8,980 nt of DNA from Chitinophagales bacterium (GTDB lineage Bacteria; Bacteroidota; Bacteroidia; Chitinophagales; Saprospiraceae): contig JAAFHO010000133.1 in the NCBI GenBank assembly GCA_013297575.1, positions 1 through 8,980 on the forward strand, written 5' to 3'. Position 1 is the first letter of the stretch; each line of letters begins with the position of its first letter. Positions 1-8,023 of this stretch are shown here, in pieces. The translations under genes and the position numbers were made by a program. Below the pieces are notes generated by a model that was given only the letters and a program-made list of their open reading frames with translations, was not told the DNA's origin and did no database searches.

Positions 1-1088
1 TTGTGATTACCCAAATCGAATTGGTTGAAATTGTGATTGATGGCGTTTTTGGTACGCACCGTTTTTTTGCACCATTCCTCGGTGGGCTTTACACCTTTAT
101 TATTAGTTTTATCGAAATATTATCGGTGCTGGCATTTGTCGCCACAATTGCCTTTTTAACACGCCGCAATGTGCTGAATATTGCTCGGTTCAGAAAACCG
201 GAATTAAAAGGCTTCCCCACAAGAGATGCCAATTTGATCCTTATTGCCGAAATCATATTGATTACAGGTATTTTTTGCATGAATGGCGGCGATAAGGCAT
301 TGCAATTGCGCGGAGTTGAACACTATCATACCACTGGTGCTTTTGCCATCAGTAGTTGGCTCGGCCCAGCCTTATTTGGTGGCTTGAGCGATGCTGCTTT
401 GATTGGTGTAGAGCGGTTTGGCTGGTGGCTGCATTTGGCAACTGTGCTTGGTTTCTTGTGTTATTTGCCTTATTCAAAGCACTTGCACATTATTTTGGCG
501 TTTCCCAATACTTGGTACAGCCGACTGGAGCCAAATGGACAAATGGAAAATATGCCCGAAGTGCAAAAAGAAGTACGTATTATGATGGGATTGGAAAATC
601 CCGATCCAAATGGGTCCAATGAAATACCAGAATTTGGGGCTAATGATATTTTTTCTCTTTCTTGGAAAAATGTGCTGGAGGCTTATACCTGTACCGAATG
701 TGGCCGTTGTACCGCCGAATGTCCTGCAAATCAGACGGGCAAATTACTTTCGCCTCGTAAAGTGATGATGGATGTGCGCGACCGTGCTGAGGAAATTGGT
801 GCTAATTTGGACAGCGGTAAATGCACCCGCGATAATTACGACGATGGCAAATCATTATTCAATTATATTACAGCAGAAGAACTACACGCCTGTACAACCT
901 GTAATGCTTGTGTACAAGCTTGTCCAGTTATGATAAATCCATTGGATATTATCCTTAAAATGCGTCGCCATGAGATACTGACGCAATCAGCAGGGCCAGC
1001 GGAATGGATGCCAATGTTCAATGCTATCGAAAATAATGGGGCTGCTTGGGCCATGAGTGATGCTCGTGATGCATGGAGGGATCAATAA
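1..1088 (+). CDS. Membrane-bound heterodisulfide-reductase-like (Fe-S) oxidoreductase, N-terminus cut by window edge
   Basis: This is the C-terminal ~361 residues of a membrane Fe-S oxidoreductase. The frame is open to the left edge, and the first visible residues align with the middle of the membrane domain as I recall Bacteroidota homologues of about 440 residues, so the GTG at base 3 is not a real start. Hydrophobic segments lie at about residues 30-52, 77-94 and 136-157 (numbered from base 3), with His144, His160 and His162 as possible haem ligands of a NarI/DsrM-like membrane part. Two ferredoxin-type motifs follow: CTECGRCTAECP (Cys230, 233, 236, 240) and CTTCNACVQACP (Cys297, 300, 303, 307), each expected to bind one [4Fe-4S] cluster. 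The family passes electrons between the quinone pool and a soluble partner; the actual donor and acceptor are not known here. The stop lies inside the next gene (16-bp overlap), which implies cotranscription. The usual downstream CCG-domain HdrB-like gene is absent. Confidence 0.9.
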   Translation, partial: VITQIELVEIVIDGVFGTHRFFAPFLGGLYTFIISFIEILSVLAFVATIAFLTRRNVLNIARFRKPELKGFPTRDANLILIAEIILITGIFCMNGGDKALQLRGVEHYHTTGAFAISSWLGPALFGGLSDAALIGVERFGWWLHLATVLGFLCYLPYSKHLHIILAFPNTWYSRLEPNGQMENMPEVQKEVRIMMGLENPDPNGSNEIPEFGANDIFSLSWKNVLEAYTCTECGRCTAECPANQTGKLLSPRKVMMDVRDRAEEIGANLDSGKCTRDNYDDGKSLFNYITAEELHACTTCNACVQACPVMINPLDIILKMRRHEILTQSAGPAEWMPMFNAIENNGAAWAMSDARDAWRDQ

Positions 1089-2554
1089 ATTTGGGGCAAT
1101 GTGCGGTTAGGTCTTGGTGGATTTTTGCCTTGATTTGCGTGTGGTATTGTGCAGGGGCACAAGGAACAGTAACGTATATTGTTTCGCCCGTTTTAGACCA
1201 ATCCGAGCACCTAGTCGCGTTAAAAGTACAAATGAATTTGATGGGTGATGCTGATGGTGAAACACAGTTGAGACTACCAAATGTATTTGGTTCTGCCAAC
1301 CATTTGTATCGGTGTTTTTCGCGATTACGGAGCGAAAGTGGGCATCCGATTTTGTTGAGTACAGACTCCTTGGATGTTCTTGTGAAGCACGATGCAAATG
1401 ATTCAATATCTATTAGTTATGAAGTTTGTCAGGATTGGGAAGGGGTTGTTCCAAGTACGATATTAGCCTTTCGGCCTTGGATTAATGCTGCGGCATTTCA
1501 TATCTTAGGGGTTGGATTGTTTATTGCTCCGTATGCCAACCGTGGTTATAGGGTGTCGGTTCAGTGGCAAGGTTTTCCACCCAATTGGCTTTTGCACAAT
1601 AGTTATGGTACCATGCAAATGGCACAAACTTGGAATGCAGACGATGCCCGTTGGATGGAATCTGTGTTTATTGGAGGCACAGGATGGCGGTTATTGGAAA
1701 CAAAAGTAGCGGATCAACCCATTTATTTAGCCATAAGAGGCGATGGTTGGGCTTTTTCGGATACAGCGGTATTGTTTCTTTTGAATCAGACGGTAGCCTA
1801 CCAACGCTTTTTTTGGAAGGATTACGCTGTCCCTTACTACACCGTAACAATTATGCCGATGAAAGCGCCTGAAGGATACACCTCTTATTTGGGTACGGGT
1901 TTGATACACTCATTTGCTGTATTTGCAACACCTGTTACTGGCTTTAAATTATCAGATCTAGCTCGGCTTTTTCACCATGAATTGATGCACGATTGGATTG
2001 GGGTAAAAATTCGTAACGGTGGACAGCCAAACGATATGCAGTTGGCTTGGTTTAGTGAAGGATTCACAGAATATTTTTCATATTTGAATCAATTGAGTTG
2101 TGGTTCGCTAGATACAAATACTTTTATTATAGCGATCAATGAACGGTTTTTCAAAGGTTTGTGGGAGTCAAAAGTAGCCGAACAACCTAATTCGTATATC
2201 TCAGCTAACTTTTTTAAACATCGAGATGCTAATGAATTGCCCTATTTGCGTGGATTTGTTTTTGCTTACCATTTGGATCGGTTGATTGAACAAAAATCGC
2301 AAAATAGGCATGGACTGCACGATGTTTTGTTGGAATTTTTGAATTACTATTATAAAGAAAATCGGGATGTATTGACTGGTTTTGAGCATTTTCTTAGCGT
2401 ATTAACAAAAGAAACTGGGCAAAATATAAAAAAAATGCACGAAGATTATATCACAAATGGCAAATTAATTCCTTCCAATCAACTGTTGCCTATGCGCGGT
2501 TTTTCTATAAGCGTAAATGGAAAAGGGCAACCTAGAATGGGATTGAAACAATAA
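1073..2554 (+). CDS. Secreted M61-like (gluzincin) zinc metallopeptidase
   Basis: A 493-residue protein with a hydrophobic stretch at about residues 13-29 ending in AGAQG, read as a Sec signal peptide, so it acts in the periplasm or outside the cell. The zinc site is visible: H302-E303-L-M-H306 followed by W308, then a third ligand E329 in the context AWFSEGFTEYF. The SEGFT sequence and the later YLRGFVFAYHLD (Tyr391-Arg-Gly394) resemble the M61 glycyl-aminopeptidase family more than M1. Spacing from the second His to Glu is 22 residues, between the 18 of M1 and the longer insert I recall for M61. The C-terminal PDZ domain usual in M61 is not evident; the protein stops about 55 residues after the helical region. 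The ATG at 1073 overlaps the upstream gene. A TTG at 1091, preceded by GGAGGG, would also leave a complete signal peptide. Substrate unknown. Confidence 0.8.
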   Translation: MEGSINLGQCAVRSWWIFALICVWYCAGAQGTVTYIVSPVLDQSEHLVALKVQMNLMGDADGETQLRLPNVFGSANHLYRCFSRLRSESGHPILLSTDSLDVLVKHDANDSISISYEVCQDWEGVVPSTILAFRPWINAAAFHILGVGLFIAPYANRGYRVSVQWQGFPPNWLLHNSYGTMQMAQTWNADDARWMESVFIGGTGWRLLETKVADQPIYLAIRGDGWAFSDTAVLFLLNQTVAYQRFFWKDYAVPYYTVTIMPMKAPEGYTSYLGTGLIHSFAVFATPVTGFKLSDLARLFHHELMHDWIGVKIRNGGQPNDMQLAWFSEGFTEYFSYLNQLSCGSLDTNTFIIAINERFFKGLWESKVAEQPNSYISANFFKHRDANELPYLRGFVFAYHLDRLIEQKSQNRHGLHDVLLEFLNYYYKENRDVLTGFEHFLSVLTKETGQNIKKMHEDYITNGKLIPSNQLLPMRGFSISVNGKGQPRMGLKQ

Positions 2555-2568
2555 AAATAAACAAACCG

Positions 2569-3249
2569 ATGTATAAAATTATTCTAATTATTCATATCTT
2601 GTTGGGCGCAACCGCGCTCACAACAGGTCTTATTCCGATGTTTACGGATAAGGGAGGGAAGTTGCATCGTTTTTGGGGTAAAGTCTTTTTCTGGGCGATG
2701 ACAGGCGTTTTTGTCACCACATGTATGTTGTTTTTACTAAAACCAGATTCCGTAAAAATGCAGTTTTTGATGTGTATAGGCGTTTTAAGTTATTATTTAG
2801 CCCTTACTGGCGTTCGTGTGTTAACTATGAAACAATCTTATACACAAGCCAATAAAATTGACTGGGGCATCTCTATATTTGCTTTGGCTTGTGGCTTTGT
2901 GATGCTCGGATTTGCAGCATATTTCTTTTACTTAAGTATCCAAGGCATCTCCATGCTTTTTCTTGCATTTGGTACTCTTTTAGTGTTAAATACAAGGAAC
3001 GACCTCTTGTTTTATAGCGGAAAGCGGCCTTCGCCACCTATGCATTGGTATTTCGGGCATTTAGGTAAAATTATGGGGGCTTATATTGCGGCTTTCACGG
3101 CGTTTAGTGTTAATATTTCTGCTTATATCATACCAGAAACAATGCCTTGGTATATTCATTTACTGCCTTGGTTTACGCCAGGCGTTTTGATTGGAGCACT
3201 GAGCAGGCGTTATCAACGTAAGAAAAAAAAAGAATTTAATAGGAAATAA
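2569..3249 (+). CDS. DUF2306-like polytopic membrane protein
   Basis: A 226-residue, strongly hydrophobic protein with roughly six to seven membrane segments (about residues 3-24, 38-58, 64-85, 99-123, 126-142, 167-189 and 193-213) and a very basic tail (RRYQRKKKKEFNRK) that probably stays in the cytoplasm. The start has the pattern typical of DUF2306 proteins: His9 and Gly13 in the first helix, then KGGKLHRFWGKVF around His33 just before the second helix. DUF2306 has no established biochemical role, so none is assigned. It begins 14 bp after the peptidase gene and ends 13 bp before the lamin-tail gene, so it is very probably cotranscribed with both. No clear Shine-Dalgarno is seen (upstream is ATAAACAAACCG), which is normal for this phylum. 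Confidence 0.8.
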   Translation: MYKIILIIHILLGATALTTGLIPMFTDKGGKLHRFWGKVFFWAMTGVFVTTCMLFLLKPDSVKMQFLMCIGVLSYYLALTGVRVLTMKQSYTQANKIDWGISIFALACGFVMLGFAAYFFYLSIQGISMLFLAFGTLLVLNTRNDLLFYSGKRPSPPMHWYFGHLGKIMGAYIAAFTAFSVNISAYIIPETMPWYIHLLPWFTPGVLIGALSRRYQRKKKKEFNRK

Positions 3250-3262
3250 GGAATACATTTTT

Positions 3263-5872
3263 ATGCAACAAAAACTATTATTAACTATCCTTATCTGGGC
3301 GGCGGGTACTACACTCCAAGCTCAGTTTTCAGATGATTTCTCTGATGGTAATTTTACTTCCAATCTTGTTTGGGAAGGGGAGCCAACAGAATTTATCATC
3401 AATGCAGCAAGCGAATTGCAATTAAATGCTCCAGATGCTGGTAATTCGATACTGATGACCAAAGCAAAATTTCCTTATGCAGCGGTTTGGGATTTTAAAA
3501 CTAGGTTAGAATTTGGGCCAACGACGGCTAATTTATTGCGTATTTGGCTGGTAGCCAACAGTTTATCGAATGATTCAGATGGCTATTATTTAGAAATAGG
3601 CGAAACAGGTAGTGCCGATGCCTTGCGGCTTTATCGCCGACAAAATAACGTAGCCACTTTGATTGGAACGGGCGTTGCTGGCGAAGTAGGTACCGACCCT
3701 ACCGATATAAGGGTACAAATAAGCCGTACCGCAACAGGCAACTGGACGGCCATGATGGGAACCAACGGAGGCGCACTAACACCACAATTTACCACTAACG
3801 ATAACGCTTTGGCCATTAATGGCAACAAATGGTTTGGTTTTTACTGTCTCTATACAGCGACACGGAAAGACAAGTTTTTCTTTGATGATATTACAGTTAA
3901 AGCCGATTCTTCCGATAAAGAGTCACCTGTTTATGTGTCCACACAAGTAATTGATAATAAAACAGTTGCATTGCAATTTAACGAACCTTTGGATTCTATT
4001 TCGGCGGTCACGTTAGCCAATTATATACTGGGTGGCGGAATTGTACCTGCTGCCGCAACATGGTCCAGTTCGCAAGCGGATAGGGTAGTGCTCACTTTTG
4101 CAAATTCATTTGTCAATGGTGCAACGAATACCCTGCAATGCACGAATTTGCGCGACTGGCTAGGCAACACGGCTGCTACCCAACAGCAAGAATTTTTATT
4201 TTTACTAGAAGAACCTGCTGCTGAATTTGACATAGTGATCAATGAAATTATGTCAAATCCTTCTCCTGGTCAAGGACTTCCAGAGTCGGCGGAATGGGTA
4301 GAGGTACTCAATCGTTCTAACAAATATATTCGTCTTTCTCAGTTGAATATTGCCGATGGTAGCAGTACGCCAAAGCCTTTGCCGGATTATTTGTTGAAAC
4401 CTGATTCGGTATTGGTGTTGTGTTCTAGTACTGCCGCTACCTTATTGTCAACTTTTACGCCTAGTATCCGATCCATTACCAGTTTTCCAACACTCAATGA
4501 TGATTTGGATCAAGTAATACTGACTAATCAACAAGGGCTTGTGATTGACAAAATTACTTATTTAGACGATTGGCATACTGACGTAGCAAAACGTGGTGGT
4601 GGCTGGTCGCTGGAGCGTATTAATCCAGATTTAGTGTGTTTAGGCAGCCAAAATTGGCAATCATGCCCACAATTGCCCGGCGGGTCTCCTGGGAAAAAGA
4701 ATTTTGCATACAGCACAGCACCCGACGAAATTGCGCCAACGCCATTTGAAGTAAATGTCGTGAATGCCAATGTATTGCTCGTTACCTTTTCCGAAGGTAT
4801 GGAAATCAGCACATTAAACAATCCTAATAATTATATTTTCTCCCCTGATTTAGATATTGCCAATATTGCCCCCCTTGGAGATAACCGCGCCAAGGCTACC
4901 ATTACACTGTCCACTCCAATGCAATTAAAAACAGTGTATGAACTTACTTTTAGCCCCAATCTGACGGATTGCTCGGGTAATTCTTTGTCTCCCGATAGTA
5001 AATTCGTGTTTGGTGTGCCAGAAAAGCCGGAAGCAGGCGATATATTGGTCAATGAATTGCTTTTTAACCCGTCCACTGGTGGTAGTCGGTTTGTGGAATT
5101 ATATAACAAAAGCGATAAAATATTTTATTGGAATGGTTTCTATTTGGCCAATTACGCCAAATCCACCACAGGGGTTAAAATTATTAATGATCGCCTATTT
5201 TTGCCGGGCGATTACTACGTTTTTACTACCGACCGCACCAATATCATAGAGCGTTTTCAAGATGTGCGCGAAGGTCGCGTATTCACCCAATCATTGCCCT
5301 CTTTGGATGATAGTGATGGAAATATTACGCTTTACTGGTCGGATGGAGCCAGTTCGATCACTATGGATTCCTTTAACTATTCGGTTGATTTACATAACAA
5401 ATTACTGAGTATCGGAGATAGGGAAGGGGTATCCATCGAACGTATCCGTTTTGATGCGCCGACCAATAACGCCAATAATTGGACTTCTGCGGCAAATAAT
5501 GGCACTCCAACGCAACCTAATAGCCAACAATCTGCTGTACAGCCCAATTCAGATGATTTGATTACGTTGTCGTCGAGCCATGTGTCGCCTGATGGCGATG
5601 GCGTGGAGGATTATCTCGACATACTATTTAATTTGCAAAAACCAGGTTATTCAGCCACTGTGACGATATACGATGCTGAGGGTATTCCAGTCAAAAAAAT
5701 ATTGAAGCAAGAACTCGCAGGCGTACAAGGCGCGCTCAGGTGGGACGGCGACTCCGATGATGGCAGTAAAATTAGGCCTGGAATTTATATTCTTTTTATG
5801 GAAATTTTTAGCGCTGATGGAAAAGTGAATAGGATTAAAAAGCCATTTTCGGTGGTGTTTAGTCGGGATTAA
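3263..5872 (+). CDS. Secreted multidomain lamin-tail-domain protein with FlgD-like C-terminus
   Basis: An 869-residue exported protein. Residues 1-21 form a signal peptide (hydrophobic LLLTILIWAAG, cleavage likely after LQAQ). Domains read in order: a concanavalin/jelly-roll-like region (about 22-212, containing FSDDFSDGNF and ending FFFDDITVKA); a bacterial Ig-like domain (about 215-312, ALQFNEPLD...VTLANY); lamin-tail domain 1 (about 322-440, VINEIMSNP...EWVEVLNRS); a second Ig-like domain (about 490-585, VTFSEGM); lamin-tail domain 2 (about 591-705, LVNELLFNP...FVELYNKS); and a C-terminal FlgD-Ig-like module (about 762-869) with SPDGDGVEDYLD at residue 775 and a closing IRPGIYIL. Such proteins are typical of Bacteroidota cell surfaces; the lamin-tail and Ig modules suggest adhesion or scaffolding, not catalysis, and no catalytic motif was seen. 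The C-terminus could serve as a type IX secretion signal, but this is not certain. It is the last gene of the apparent four-gene run. Confidence 0.88.
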   Translation: MQQKLLLTILIWAAGTTLQAQFSDDFSDGNFTSNLVWEGEPTEFIINAASELQLNAPDAGNSILMTKAKFPYAAVWDFKTRLEFGPTTANLLRIWLVANSLSNDSDGYYLEIGETGSADALRLYRRQNNVATLIGTGVAGEVGTDPTDIRVQISRTATGNWTAMMGTNGGALTPQFTTNDNALAINGNKWFGFYCLYTATRKDKFFFDDITVKADSSDKESPVYVSTQVIDNKTVALQFNEPLDSISAVTLANYILGGGIVPAAATWSSSQADRVVLTFANSFVNGATNTLQCTNLRDWLGNTAATQQQEFLFLLEEPAAEFDIVINEIMSNPSPGQGLPESAEWVEVLNRSNKYIRLSQLNIADGSSTPKPLPDYLLKPDSVLVLCSSTAATLLSTFTPSIRSITSFPTLNDDLDQVILTNQQGLVIDKITYLDDWHTDVAKRGGGWSLERINPDLVCLGSQNWQSCPQLPGGSPGKKNFAYSTAPDEIAPTPFEVNVVNANVLLVTFSEGMEISTLNNPNNYIFSPDLDIANIAPLGDNRAKATITLSTPMQLKTVYELTFSPNLTDCSGNSLSPDSKFVFGVPEKPEAGDILVNELLFNPSTGGSRFVELYNKSDKIFYWNGFYLANYAKSTTGVKIINDRLFLPGDYYVFTTDRTNIIERFQDVREGRVFTQSLPSLDDSDGNITLYWSDGASSITMDSFNYSVDLHNKLLSIGDREGVSIERIRFDAPTNNANNWTSAANNGTPTQPNSQQSAVQPNSDDLITLSSSHVSPDGDGVEDYLDILFNLQKPGYSATVTIYDAEGIPVKKILKQELAGVQGALRWDGDSDDGSKIRPGIYILFMEIFSADGKVNRIKKPFSVVFSRD

Positions 5873-5881
5873 GAAAAGGGC

Positions 5882-5923
5882 ATGTCGCGGAATATAGTAA
5901 CAAATCTACCTATTCCGCGACAT
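5882..5923. terminator. Perfect 13-bp inverted repeat between convergent genes, probable terminator
   Basis: The arms ATGTCGCGGAATA (5882-5894) and TATTCCGCGACAT (5911-5923) are exact reverse complements separated by a 16-nt loop. The hairpin starts 9 bp after the lamin-tail gene and ends 38 bp before the amine oxidase stop, so it lies in the transcript tails of both. On the - strand it is followed by GCCCTTTTCTT, a moderate T-tract. On the + strand it is followed by AAATATTC, with no proper U-tract. It is therefore a better intrinsic terminator for the - strand, and may serve as a bidirectional 3' stabilising hairpin. The rest of the 89-bp gap shows nothing else. Confidence 0.6.
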
Positions 5924-5961
5924 AAATATTCGAGTATATAATGGAGCGAATATGTTATTCC

Positions 5962-7314
5962 TCATTGTAGATCAATGATCTTTTCAGCCTCTCTAATACC
6001 GCTCATATAAGCACCGTGTGCTGTCGAAAAATAATCCACTTCAGTATGCTCGCCTGCAAAAAATAGCTTATTATTTACTTCTGCTGCTAAATCTTCAAAA
6101 TGACGCATTTCAGTGCCTACTGCGGTGAATGAGTAAGATCCAAATGAGTTTATATTTGTATTCCATTTTGTGCGAAGGATATTGGTTGGATTGGGAATAT
6201 TACTGCCATAAATATCACGAAGGTGCACCATGATTTCTTCAATGATCTGTGCATCTGTCATGATTTCAGTCTGTCGGCCATAGTTTGCATAAGCAAAAGT
6301 CATTAGGGCATTGACCGAAGGATGGAATTTTTTTACATTAACAAAGTAGTTGAATTTATCTCGTATTTCGGGTGTGTAAGTAATGTACTGTACATCATCC
6401 CAAAAAGCCGTATCCCAAGTCAGCAAGAACTTATTAACGCAGTTCATTCCTATTTTTTCAATGGCAGTTTGCTTAATCGCAGGCAAATCAGGTACAAATT
6501 GGATACTATTTTGCTTCAAAACGCCAAGAGGAACCGTTACAATTGCATAATCTGCTTCACTTATCGTACCGTTATGTGTTACTTTTACCTTCTCTTGAGA
6601 ATAATCAACCATTGTCACTCTTTGGTTGAGTTGAACTGCTAAGCCAGTGGCTAAATATTTTGGAATCAGATCGAAACCATTGGTAGAAATCACCTCAATG
6701 CCATCAAATTCCTCTCCTTCATTATAGAGCAAAGAAGAAGTCTTGTCTAAGTCGCCTCGGTCAAAGGTCATATAAGTAGAAAGGAAGAAATTCCAAAGGC
6801 GGTCGTTGGCGTATTGAGGGTATTTTTCAAAGAAAACAGTGGAAAAACTTTTTGTTGCGCTGCCGTTGCTCATCAACGTTTCCAAAATATCAAAATATGC
6901 TGCTTCCGCATTATTAAACACATTTTCGCTTCTCAATGCGCCGCCTATATCATAAGATAAAATGTCTTCATCTACCGTGTGGAAAGTGTTCATTCCCGCT
7001 TTTTGTGCTAAATCAGTAATTGGGTTGCTGTTAATACCGTGAATCCAACTTGCACCTTCATCGAAGGCCACTCCAAGCGAATTATTGGTGCGAAGACGAC
7101 CGCCAACCTTTTCCTGTGATTCCAGCACGGTTACCTCAAAACCTTTGTCTTTTAGTTGCCTCGCAGCCGCTAAACCCGATATGCCTGCACCTACTACAAT
7201 GACTGATTTACCCACGATGGGGTCATCTTTTTTACAGGAAGTAATTATGGAGGGCGAAATTAACACTGCCCCTAAATTGATGAATCCTTTTTTTATGAAT
7301 TTACGTCTTATCAT
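5962..7314 (-). CDS. FAD-dependent amine oxidase (flavin monoamine/polyamine oxidase family), predicted Tat lipoprotein
   Basis: A 450-residue flavoprotein of the MAO/polyamine oxidase fold, expected to oxidise an amine with O2 or another acceptor; the substrate is not deducible. The dinucleotide-binding motif is G42-A-G44-I-S-G47 with Glu65 for the ribose, followed by the GGR motif at 71-73. Residues FDEGASWIHG, Lys295 in NKFLLTWDTAFWDD (equivalent to the conserved flavin-N5 lysine of LSD1/MAO) and the C-terminal FAGEHTEVDYFSTAHGAYMSG (about 419-439) complete the FAD site, so the enzyme looks intact. The N-terminus carries RRKFIKKG (twin arginines 3-4), a hydrophobic stretch and the lipobox I-T-S-C27 followed by KKDD. 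This suggests folded export through Tat and lipidation at Cys27. The start at 7314 keeps this signal intact. The gene is convergent with the lamin-tail gene and has its own predicted promoter upstream. Confidence 0.9.
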   Translation of the reverse strand: MIRRKFIKKGFINLGAVLISPSIITSCKKDDPIVGKSVIVVGAGISGLAAARQLKDKGFEVTVLESQEKVGGRLRTNNSLGVAFDEGASWIHGINSNPITDLAQKAGMNTFHTVDEDILSYDIGGALRSENVFNNAEAAYFDILETLMSNGSATKSFSTVFFEKYPQYANDRLWNFFLSTYMTFDRGDLDKTSSLLYNEGEEFDGIEVISTNGFDLIPKYLATGLAVQLNQRVTMVDYSQEKVKVTHNGTISEADYAIVTVPLGVLKQNSIQFVPDLPAIKQTAIEKIGMNCVNKFLLTWDTAFWDDVQYITYTPEIRDKFNYFVNVKKFHPSVNALMTFAYANYGRQTEIMTDAQIIEEIMVHLRDIYGSNIPNPTNILRTKWNTNINSFGSYSFTAVGTEMRHFEDLAAEVNNKLFFAGEHTEVDYFSTAHGAYMSGIREAEKIIDLQ

Positions 7315-7355
7315 TTTTTCATGTCCTGATTAATGTGTAATCTGTTTCATGTATG

Positions 7356-7386
7356 CAAGTATATTAATAAAATAATTGCCTCCAAA
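7356..7386 (-). promoter_or_regulatory. Predicted Bacteroidota-type promoter of the amine oxidase gene
   Basis: Read on the - strand, TTTG at 7386-7383 (-33 element) is followed after exactly 19 nt by TATACTTG at 7363-7356, one mismatch from the Bacteroidota -7 consensus TAnnTTTG. The expected transcription start is near 7350, giving a leader of about 35 nt before the ATG at 7314. The site sits entirely in the 82-bp gap between the amine oxidase gene and the gene upstream of it. Prediction from sequence only. Confidence 0.5.
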
Positions 7387-7396
7387 AACACATACA

Positions 7397-8023
7397 TCAA
7401 ACCCGCTTCAAATCAATCCATTGGTTCAAATACCTCAAATACTCCGGCATATTTAACTGCTCAATTTGATCTTTTTTGAAACCATTGGCCGTGAATTCAG
7501 TAAATAAGTCCATATTGAATGCGTTGTACTCATACCAAATTGTATTGGGGCCAGGCAAATCCCATTCCACAAAGGAGGCCAGCCATGCGCGTACTTCTTC
7601 TACCAGCTGCTCAGGATCGTCGTGATGGCAACGGACATCGGAGCCGGAAAGATCAGATAATGCTTTTTGATAACTGAATTTTTCGCCCTCAAGGATCAAG
7701 GACTGTTTGGTTTTGTATTTTGGATCGGGGTTATACAGTTTACAACCCATATCTAAGCCTATTTCTAAAGCGATATTTAAGCGATAAAATTCACCTTTTT
7801 CGGTGGCTTTAATGCGGGAAAGATCATGGATACTATATTTGCAAGCCTCTATAATTGCTTGAATCTTATCAATACGTACTTCGCTCGAATCCATACGTTC
7901 AGAAGCGATACGCGGGTTGAGGCTACAATACTTTATGGTAAACAGGAGGGGCTTTAGTAATACCCGATATTTTTCATCAAAAGGACAATTGATGAAGACA
8001 TTTTTTGTAAAAAGATCACTCAT
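7397..8023 (-). CDS. Rossmann-like TIR/nucleoside-deoxyribosyltransferase-like protein of unknown function
   Basis: A 208-residue soluble protein without signal peptide or membrane segment. The N-terminal ~100 residues look like a TIR/NDT-type Rossmannoid domain: a first strand VFINCPFDEKY (residues 9-19), then SERMDSSEVRIDKI (41-54), a strand ending SIHDLSR (64-70), and RLNIALEIGLDMG (81-93). The last resembles the N-x-x-x-E-L-G motif of TIR-like and deoxyribosyltransferase-like nucleotide-processing domains, with Glu87 as the candidate catalytic residue. A conserved-looking segment DLSGSDVRCHHDDPEQLVEEVRAWL (124-148) and a Tyr/Phe-rich C-terminus follow. I recall similar proteins as unnamed families in diverse bacteria; none has a function I can state. 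The start codon directly follows the stop of the DUF2188 gene (TAAATG), so translational coupling is likely. NAD(P) or nucleotide cleavage is a possibility only, by inference from fold. Confidence 0.8.
   Translation of the reverse strand: MSDLFTKNVFINCPFDEKYRVLLKPLLFTIKYCSLNPRIASERMDSSEVRIDKIQAIIEACKYSIHDLSRIKATEKGEFYRLNIALEIGLDMGCKLYNPDPKYKTKQSLILEGEKFSYQKALSDLSGSDVRCHHDDPEQLVEEVRAWLASFVEWDLPGPNTIWYEYNAFNMDLFTEFTANGFKKDQIEQLNMPEYLRYLNQWIDLKRV

Noticed and set aside
3..5. GTG at base 3 as the true start of the Fe-S oxidoreductase
   Set aside because: The residues after it match the interior of the family's membrane domain, and the frame continues to the window edge, so the gene is cut, not short.
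1024..1406. Overlapping - strand open frames of 91-99 codons at the start of the peptidase gene
   Set aside because: They lie opposite a convincing gene with signal peptide and zinc site, have no recognisable domain, and fit as antisense shadows.
6322..6642. A 106-codon + strand open frame inside the amine oxidase gene
   Set aside because: It is antisense to the conserved FAD-enzyme core, including Lys295, and its translation has no domain-like pattern.
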